From NCBI GenBank assembly GCA_964437335.1, contig CAYTGL010000041.1:1-21969 (forward strand): a DNA stretch of 21,969 nt, in the 5' to 3' direction. Made by a program: the position numbers and the translations under genes. The notes under the pieces were generated by a model that was given only the letters and a program-made list of their open reading frames with translations, made no database searches and was not told where the DNA came from. The stretch comes from JAITWN01 sp964437335. Its GTDB lineage: Bacteria > Pseudomonadota > Gammaproteobacteria > SZUA-140. This document shows positions 7,766 through 12,832 of this stretch, piece by piece (position 1 is the first letter of the stretch; each line of letters begins with the position of its first letter).

Positions 7766-9007
7766 ATGACCATCGACCAACAAACTCTGGCCACCAGGCT
7801 CAAAGAGGCCCGAACCGCCGCCCAACTGACCCAGGAACAGGTGGCCCAGGCATTGGACCTGCCTCGGACGGCCGTCGTGCAGATCGAGGCGGGCAACCGT
7901 TCCGTCAGCACCCTCGAACTCGCCCGCCTGGCCGAACTCTACGGACGGCCGATCGCCAGCTTCTTCGATCTCGCACCTCTGGTTGACGAGGACGACGTGC
8001 TGGTCGCCCTTTTTCGCGCCGCCGAAGTTGCCGGGGAGGAGCAGCCGTGGCAGGGCGAGGTCTCGCGATATCTGGCCATCTGCCGGGCCGGCGTCGAACT
8101 GGAACGACTCCTCGACCGGCCTCCCCACGTCGGGCCGCCGACCTACAACCTTCCGCAACCGCGCAAAACGATGGAAGCCGTCGAACAAGGAGGCTTCGTC
8201 GCCGAGCAGGAACGCCGCCGTCTGGGGTTGGGACACAACCCGGTTCACGACATGTCGGACCTCATCAACAGTCAGAATGTCTGGGCGTCCGGCGCCGAAC
8301 TGCCCGACCACATGTCCGGCCTGTTCCTCAAGCATTCGTCGATCGGTCTGTGCATCCTGGTCAACTTCGGTCACTCCCGAGCACGCAAACGCTTTTCCTA
8401 TGCTCACGAGTACGCACATGCGTTGCTCGACCGGCGCAACACGGCCACGGTCTCCCTGGAAGGAAACCGCTCCGACCTGGGCGAAGTCCGGGCCAACGCT
8501 TTTGCCGCGGCCTTTCTGTTGCCCCGCACCGGCGTCTGGTCTTTTCTGAATGCGCGGTTCAAGGCCGGCCCGAGCGTCGTTGACCAGACCGTTTACGACC
8601 CCGCCGCCGAGCAGAACGCGGAGCAGGTTCGCGCCCAACGCCGGGCGGCGCCTCGTTCCCAGTCCCTGACCTACGAGGACGTGGCCGCCCTGGCCCACTA
8701 CTTCGGCGTGAGCTACCAGGCCGCGCTCTTCCGGCTCAAGAGCTTGATCATCGTCAACGAAGCCGAGTTCACGGAACTGCGTGACAAGGAGCACTACGGA
8801 AAGGACTACCTGCAAATGTTGCAGGTTCTCGACGACCTTGAAGGTCGCGACGCGCGGACTCCCGACCGCGAGATCGTCAGTCAGGTTCTGCACCTAGCGT
8901 TGGAAGCGTACCGGCGAGAGGAAGTCTCCCAGGGGAAACTCCGCGACCTCAGTTCACTGCTCGGAGTCCCGGCGAAGGATTTGCTCGCCCTTGCTGAAGC
9001 TGCATAG
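7766..9007 (+). CDS. Xre HTH - ImmA/IrrE metallopeptidase fusion, candidate CBASS regulator
   Basis: Cytosolic regulator/protease of 413 aa. Residues about 8-68 form an Xre HTH (LTQEQVAQALDLPRTAVVQIEAGNRS by parts). A gluzincin ImmA/IrrE domain follows, with HEYAH at 214-218 and a downstream E240 in GEVRANAFAAAFLLP as likely third zinc ligand. The C-terminal region (about 300-413) contains DVAALAHYFGVSYQAALFRL, as usual in this family. ATG 7766 is chosen over an in-frame upstream start at 7685 because AAGGGAG is 8 bases before it and the HTH starts right after. Its stop lies 29 bases before the PIN gene. In CBASS, CapH (HTH repressor) and CapP (ImmA/IrrE peptidase) act as a pair; here both folds are in one chain, divergent from a CBASS operon. 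The alternative role is antitoxin for the PIN protein. Confidence 0.85.
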   Translation: MTIDQQTLATRLKEARTAAQLTQEQVAQALDLPRTAVVQIEAGNRSVSTLELARLAELYGRPIASFFDLAPLVDEDDVLVALFRAAEVAGEEQPWQGEVSRYLAICRAGVELERLLDRPPHVGPPTYNLPQPRKTMEAVEQGGFVAEQERRRLGLGHNPVHDMSDLINSQNVWASGAELPDHMSGLFLKHSSIGLCILVNFGHSRARKRFSYAHEYAHALLDRRNTATVSLEGNRSDLGEVRANAFAAAFLLPRTGVWSFLNARFKAGPSVVDQTVYDPAAEQNAEQVRAQRRAAPRSQSLTYEDVAALAHYFGVSYQAALFRLKSLIIVNEAEFTELRDKEHYGKDYLQMLQVLDDLEGRDARTPDREIVSQVLHLALEAYRREEVSQGKLRDLSSLLGVPAKDLLALAEAA

Positions 9008-9036
9008 GAAATGGTGTCCTTCACGGATGTGCGTTG

Positions 9037-9552
9037 ATGCCCGAAACGATCGTCATCACGGATACGAGCGTCCTTATCAACTTTCTGGTCCTCGACCGGG
9101 TGGAGTTGCTGGCTCGTCTGCCGGATCATCGTTTCGTCGTCACCGATCACGTACGTGCGGAAGTCACCGAACATTATCACGACCAGTTGCAGCGATTGGA
9201 CGAAGCTTTCGCCGCCGGCGCGCTGGAGGAGATTCGCGTCACGGAACTGGAGGAAGTCCGGCTCTTCGCACAGCTCACCGCGACCGGACTCGGCGTCGGT
9301 GAGTGCTCCGCCATCGCGGTCGCGGTGCATCGTAAGCTGACCCTGGCGATCGACGATAGGCGGGCGGTCAAGAAGTTGGAGAAGCTGGGCCTCAACGTCC
9401 CGGTCCTGTCCACGGAGTCCCTGGTCGTACTGCTCATTCAACAGACCGTGCTGACGGTCACGGAAGCCGACGCGATGAAGCGCGACTGGGAGCAGAACCA
9501 CCGTTTTCGGTTGGCGTTCGACAGTTTTGCAGAACGGATTCCGCCGGCATAG
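9037..9552 (+). CDS. PIN-domain ribonuclease (toxin-like)
   Basis: Probable Mg-dependent RNase of 171 aa. PIN acidic residues are in place: D9 in ITDTSVLINFL, E in RAEVTEHY, E in GVGECSAIAVA, and the DD pair in LAIDDRRAVK. The family resembles the DUF3368/COG2405-type PIN proteins found next to Xre or ImmA/IrrE genes in predicted toxin-antitoxin pairs. ATG at 9037 is preferred over TTG at 9034; the Shine-Dalgarno is weak (ACGGATG), so translation may depend on the upstream gene 29 bases away. No other antitoxin-sized gene is in the pair, so the Xre-ImmA/IrrE protein would be the antidote or regulator. Confidence 0.8.
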   Translation: MPETIVITDTSVLINFLVLDRVELLARLPDHRFVVTDHVRAEVTEHYHDQLQRLDEAFAAGALEEIRVTELEEVRLFAQLTATGLGVGECSAIAVAVHRKLTLAIDDRRAVKKLEKLGLNVPVLSTESLVVLLIQQTVLTVTEADAMKRDWEQNHRFRLAFDSFAERIPPA

Positions 9553-9579
9553 CGTCAATTCCCGGCCTCGTGGCTGCGG

Positions 9580-9747
9580 TCAACAGTGGTAAACCGAAGC
9601 AGGTTGACGAAGTATTACTATCGAATACTGCAACCAATTTGCATTGAAGCGGAACAGCAAAGCATTCGCCAAGCCCTCGGGAATCCGAACAACAAAGCCT
9701 GTCGGCGAGAGGGTGACTGCAAACAATTCGACGGATCGGGGCGGCAA
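9580..9747 (-). CDS. Possible 55-aa ORF behind hairpin leader
   Basis: A tentative small protein: a TTG at 9747 with AGGAGG nine bases upstream, reading to a stop at 9580. The amino-acid order (FAVTLSPTGFVVRIPEG, ANALLFRFNANW) looks more protein-like than the other frames, but no family is recognised. The main support is that its RBS would lie in the 3' arm of the inverted repeat at 9750-9833, the same arrangement as three better-supported genes here. An in-frame ATG at 9771 inside the hairpin is another start. It may simply be a chance ORF. Confidence 0.2.
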   Translation of the reverse strand: MPPRSVELFAVTLSPTGFVVRIPEGLANALLFRFNANWLQYSIVILRQPASVYHC

Positions 9748-9749
9748 GG

Positions 9750-9833
9750 GCTTCGTCCTCCTCTCCTCCATCGGGGCCAAGGGCCTGACGGCCTCAGCGG
9801 GGCGAGCCCCGACGGATGAGAGGACGACGAAGC
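9750..9833 (-). promoter_or_regulatory. 28-bp imperfect inverted repeat
   Basis: Positions 9750-9777 and 9806-9833 are reverse complements at 25 of 28 bases, around a 28-base GC-rich centre that itself contains GGCC-tgac-GGCC. On the minus strand the 3' arm carries a Shine-Dalgarno-like run (GGAGGAGAGGAGG) just before the tentative ORF at 9747. The repeat is read directly; the role as leader is uncertain. Confidence 0.5.
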
Positions 9834-10041
9834 CTCAGCAACGATGCGGGGGAAGTGTACTCCGCGGGCGAGCGGGACTAATGCGACGGCGAAACGCTGC
9901 TCATCGGCTGAAATTGCGGAAGTGAGTTGTTCAGCGGGACAACATCGATGCGGACCGGGAAACGAGTCGCAGAGGCAAGGTGGCGCCATTACCTCTGCTG
10001 TTGTCCAGGCGGAGTAGTTCTCCCCGCATCGGACTTCGCAT

Positions 10042-10299
10042 TCAACCTTCGCCGTTGGCGGATTCCTGTCCCAGACCGAAAATCCAGGAGTGAGCCTGAT
10101 CGGCCACTTTGGCCACCAGCGGCAGGTCATCGCGCCCGAAGCTGGTCGAATCCTTCCATTCGTCGCCGTCCTTGTAGAGACGGCTGACCGTGACGTTGTG
10201 CCGCGTGCCGTTCTGAGTCTCGTTCTCCCAGATCGCCGCTCGGATGCGGCCCAGGCGAACCTCGTGAACGGGACGGGTCTTTTCAGCTTTCTTTGTCAT
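10042..10299 (-). CDS. Conserved small hypothetical protein (85 aa)
   Basis: An 85-aa protein with a basic N-terminus (MTKKAEKTRPVHEVR) and a compact pattern: 'LGRIRAAIWENET.NGTRHNVTVSRLYKDGDEWKDS.SFGRDDLPLVAKVADQAH.WI'. The alternating strand-then-helix text resembles small nucleic-acid-binding proteins of the PC4/OB type, but no domain can be named. ATG 10299 is chosen over an in-frame start at 10314 because GGAGGA lies 8 bases before it. It is the last gene of a minus-strand trio with the 70-aa and DUF932 genes (35 bases after the former). I associate it with accessory plasmid-like gene sets, from memory. Confidence 0.65.
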   Translation of the reverse strand: MTKKAEKTRPVHEVRLGRIRAAIWENETQNGTRHNVTVSRLYKDGDEWKDSTSFGRDDLPLVAKVADQAHSWIFGLGQESANGEG

Positions 10300-10333
10300 G
10301 ATGGATTCCTCCAAAACCTAGAATCAAGAAACA

Positions 10334-10546
10334 TCAGCACCCCCCGGACCACCCGGAGGCGTTTCGCATTGCACCACACTCGGGACACCACCCGACGTAG
10401 TTCTCGCTCGAATTTTCCGGCATGAGCTGGATCTGCGTCCAACCGGTATGCACGGCTTCGTCGTAGCAAGCCGGGCTGTCGCAGTCGCAGTCGTGGCAGA
10501 ACAAATTGAACGGCACGTCATCAGACAGGTAGACCGGATATTCCAT
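10334..10546 (-). CDS. Small Cys-rich putative zinc-binding protein (70 aa)
   Basis: A 70-aa protein with cysteines in two clusters, CHDCDCDSPAC and CPECGAM, plus a terminal Cys, which suggests a zinc ribbon or similar metal site. Function is not recognised. ATG at 10546 has AGGCAGGG upstream; a GTG at 10564 overlapping the DUF932 stop (GTGA) is the alternative and would imply translational coupling. It sits between the DUF932 gene and the 85-aa gene in a tight minus-strand cluster. Confidence 0.6.
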   Translation of the reverse strand: MEYPVYLSDDVPFNLFCHDCDCDSPACYDEAVHTGWTQIQLMPENSSENYVGWCPECGAMRNASGWSGGC

Positions 10547-10560
10547 GAGCGCCCTGCCTT

Positions 10561-11580
10561 TCACGCCGCCAGGGCGAACAACAGTCCAATCTTCTGGTCC
10601 AGCTCGGCCCGGTCGCCAGCGTATTTGACCGACTGGCTCAGCCGGGTGAGCGCATCGACGATCGCGAAGATCGTGAATGCGCCCTGCGACTGCGCGATCT
10701 TCAAGGCTTCCTTGATCAGCCCCTTCGGCAGATCGTGTCGAGCCAATTCCTTGCCGGCCGACTCGGCATCCTCGCCGAGACGCTCCGTCATCGCCTTCTT
10801 GAGCACCGTGGCGAAGCTGTCGCGACGGGAATCGCGACGGGCGACGAGGTGCTCGACCAGGCGACGGATCTCGTTCAGCCCGTCCTTGACGTTAGCCGTA
10901 TGTTTACGGCTGAACTCGACCACCTCGACTGCATCCCAAACGATGTGATTCTGGCACACCTTTTGAAACCAGAACGTCTGCACCCCGAGCGAGCGCCGAC
11001 CGACTTCGCTATTCCAGACGAAGAAGCCGGGAGCGAACGCATCGCCGCCGATGTCCACCCAACCGAGCGGATCGATCAGGAACGCGAACATATCCTGCTC
11101 GCCGCAATACAGCCCCGTGCTACGGCCATCCATCGCCGTCTGCGGCGGGTGGAAATCGGGAGCCGCCTCGCGGACGGCATCGAGCAGGTCGGCGTTCCAT
11201 AGGCGGGTGTAAGCCACGCCATGAACCGAACGCGCCAGACTATCGGTCGTCAGCAGTTGCAGCGGCTTCTCCGAATGCGGCAACGTCTCTTCAAGAGCGC
11301 GGCTCGCGGTCTTGTGGGACAGCCGATTGATCGTGTCCTTGTTAACGCCTGCCATCCGGCAGAGTTGCGTAAACGACCAATCGTTGAGCTTTACGTCGGG
11401 ATTGTCCCCGAGGATCAGCGTCATGTCATGAGTCAGCCGTACATCCTCGGGCTTCTGCCAAACATCGTTCGACCGATTTCGCTGCTGACGACAATGATCG
11501 TGCAGCGAGTCCAGCGAATCGAAGCGTTCGTCCTCCGTGCGTCGAAACAACTCCTGATGCGCAGCAATGAGATTTGCCAT
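10561..11580 (-). CDS. DUF932 phage/plasmid-like protein
   Basis: A 339-aa soluble protein of the DUF932 (phage/plasmid-like) family: 'WSFTQLCRMAGVNKDTINRLS', 'YTRLWNADLLDAV', 'DPLGWVDIGGDAFAPGFFVWNSEVGRRSLGVQTFWFQKVCQNHIVWDA' by parts are family-typical blocks. The length is near the family's usual 300-400 aa. Its biochemical role is unknown; it is common on plasmids, phages and integrative elements. ATG 11580 is chosen over an in-frame start 48 codons upstream because the extra residues are translated hairpin leader and because GGAGG is 7 bases before this ATG. It leads a trio with two small genes downstream. Confidence 0.8.
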   Translation of the reverse strand: MANLIAAHQELFRRTEDERFDSLDSLHDHCRQQRNRSNDVWQKPEDVRLTHDMTLILGDNPDVKLNDWSFTQLCRMAGVNKDTINRLSHKTASRALEETLPHSEKPLQLLTTDSLARSVHGVAYTRLWNADLLDAVREAAPDFHPPQTAMDGRSTGLYCGEQDMFAFLIDPLGWVDIGGDAFAPGFFVWNSEVGRRSLGVQTFWFQKVCQNHIVWDAVEVVEFSRKHTANVKDGLNEIRRLVEHLVARRDSRRDSFATVLKKAMTERLGEDAESAGKELARHDLPKGLIKEALKIAQSQGAFTIFAIVDALTRLSQSVKYAGDRAELDQKIGLLFALAA

Positions 11581-11587
11581 CGAACCA

Positions 11588-11688
11588 CCTCCAACACTAA
11601 AGGCGAGGGATACTGCCCGGCCACACGGCCGAGTCACGCGATGTCCCCAGTGGGGCCAACCCGCGACTCGGCCGCGAAGTCCTGGAGG
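11588..11688 (-). promoter_or_regulatory. Structured leader of the DUF932 operon
   Basis: On the minus strand CCTCCA (11688-11683) pairs with the Shine-Dalgarno TGGAGG (11593-11588). Between them is a stem: plus-strand GGCCGAGT (11627-11634) with ACTCGGCC (11666-11673), then CGCG (11637-11640) with CGCG (11662-11665), and CCCC-AGT-GGGG (11645-11655) at the tip. The tip resembles CCC-AGT-GGG in the leader at 7727. ATG follows 7 bases after the SD. Confidence 0.5.
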
Positions 11689-11730
11689 GAGATGGGAGAG
11701 TGAATTGAAACCTGTTGGCACCACCAGCCC

Positions 11731-11758
11731 CCCGGTGACGTTCGCAAATGTCGCCGGG
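11731..11758. other. Hairpin between divergent genes
   Basis: CCCGGTGAC (11731-11739) and GTCGCCGGG (11750-11758) form a 9-bp stem with one G-T pair and a 10-base loop. It lies in the 385-base interval between the divergent DUF932 and Xre/ParS-like genes. It could be an operator or a small terminator; no T-run follows. Nothing else convincing is seen from 11759 to 11965. Confidence 0.4.
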
Positions 11759-11965
11759 AGACGGTGTTCATCTTCCGTTGATTTCCGATTCTAAGAGAGC
11801 ACTAACCAGGTGAGTTCTCTACCACAGCACTCGGGAAAAGGCACGGAAACCGCCCAAAAAGATCAGCAATTACAACTGCTTGCGCCATCGCTTGCATTTC
11901 TGCATGCAGCAGTGCTTGAGCCAGCGCGTAAATCACCCGACAGTACAAGTCGGAGATGCTATCCG

Positions 11966-12352
11966 ATGGGAAGCAAGACCTCGCCAGTACCATTCCAGAC
12001 CGCCTTCAAACCAGCCTCACGCGCCCCGAACGTGGCTGGTCTGCGTCAATCCCTGGGCCTGACACGGAAACTGTTTTCTCGGCTCACCGGCTATTCCGAG
12101 CGAGCGATCGCCGAGTGGGAGTCTGGCAAAGAACAGAGCGATTCGTCACGCCAGCGGCTCACCGAAATTCACCGCTTGAGGCAGGCGCTGGCCGAAGTCA
12201 TACCGCAAGAGCACATAGGGCGTTGGCTTTTGGAGCCGAACGAGGCGCTAGGGGGATTCAAACCGCTCGAAGTCATCGAGAGAGGCGAGATCGATCGCAT
12301 TTGGCGATTGCTCTACTCCTGCCTGCCAGGTTCCAAGCCGGAAGCCGCATAG
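11966..12352 (+). CDS. Xre / MbcA-ParS-type antitoxin-like regulator
   Basis: A 128-aa DNA-binding protein. The Xre HTH lies at about residues 24-60 (LRQSLGLTRKLFSRLTGYSERAIAEWESG by parts). The C-terminal 50 residues, RWLLEPNEALGGFKPLEVI and onward to LL, match the MbcA/ParS/Xre toxin-binding domain (DUF2384) that usually neutralises a RES-domain NAD-degrading toxin. No RES gene is found within 500 bases on either side. ATG 11966 has GGAG ten bases upstream; the open frame extends 52 codons upstream but that part is low-complexity. It could be an orphan antitoxin, a regulator retained alone, or a regulator of the divergent DUF932 operon. Confidence 0.7.
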   Translation: MGSKTSPVPFQTAFKPASRAPNVAGLRQSLGLTRKLFSRLTGYSERAIAEWESGKEQSDSSRQRLTEIHRLRQALAEVIPQEHIGRWLLEPNEALGGFKPLEVIERGEIDRIWRLLYSCLPGSKPEAA

Positions 12353-12832
12353 GCGACGCAACCGAGCGCTGCAAGGGGAGGGAAAGTACCTGCTTTTGGC
12401 CTCAGTCGCTTTCCCACTTGCTGGTTGCCTTGAGAAGACGCAGATAGACGCGACGATTCGTGCTCTCGCGCGCCAAGTCGCCACTTGGCGGTGACTGTCT
12501 GCGACAATGCCGCTCTCCAAACTCGACCACGACATCCCGAGCAACCTGCCAATCTTCCTTCAAGTGCGACAACTTCCTTCGGCGGGTTCGTCGCTCTATC
12601 GAACGCATGATTTATCATGCAGCCCCACGGCATATCAAGCAATTGCCCGATAACGCTACTTATCGGGAGTTGGAAATCGTCAATAAAATCAAGCAGTTGC
12701 ATCGTGCTGCCGGACGAATTGGAATGTGCAATAGAACCGCCGTGCGTATAGCATGGGCTTTCTATAAGCGTATGGCTGCAAATCTCAACGACAGAGGTGT
12801 ATGGTTTACCGATAGTCGTCGCTTGCCTTGGC
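12353..12832. other. Gene-poor interval, possible decayed coding tract
   Basis: 480 bases with no intact gene. A minus-strand tract at 12402-12570 reads with protein-like order (LKEDWQVARDVVVEFGERH, ATSKWESD then stop), and a second tract at about 12600-12700 in another minus frame reads LLDFIDDFQLPISSVIGQLL. Together they might be a gene broken by a frameshift, but no family is recognised. It includes the hairpin at 12471-12490. Confidence 0.25.
12471..12490. other. Perfect 8-bp hairpin
   Basis: CGCCAAGT (12471-12478), loop CGCC, ACTTGGCG (12483-12490). Its core, CCAAGTCGC, resembles CCAAAGTCGC in the hairpin at 4331, so the two may be related REP-like elements; two copies are too few to be sure. 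Confidence 0.4.

Larger units (their letters stand above)
9553..10041. other. Gene-poor structured interval
   Basis: About 490 bases between the PIN gene and the 85-aa gene, with no strong gene. It contains the large inverted repeat at 9750-9833 and a second one, CAGAGG (9970-9975)/CCTCTG (9992-9997), enclosing the perfect 8-base palindrome TGGCGCCA (9981-9988). It also holds GCGGAG/CTCCCCGC around 10009-10027, a weak possible terminator for the minus-strand trio. One short minus-strand ORF is listed separately. Confidence 0.5.

Noticed and set aside
7568..8893. Long 441-codon minus-strand open frame
   Set aside because: Antisense to the Xre-ImmA/IrrE gene; the translation has no domain and the plus strand carries HTH and HEYAH motifs with a good RBS.
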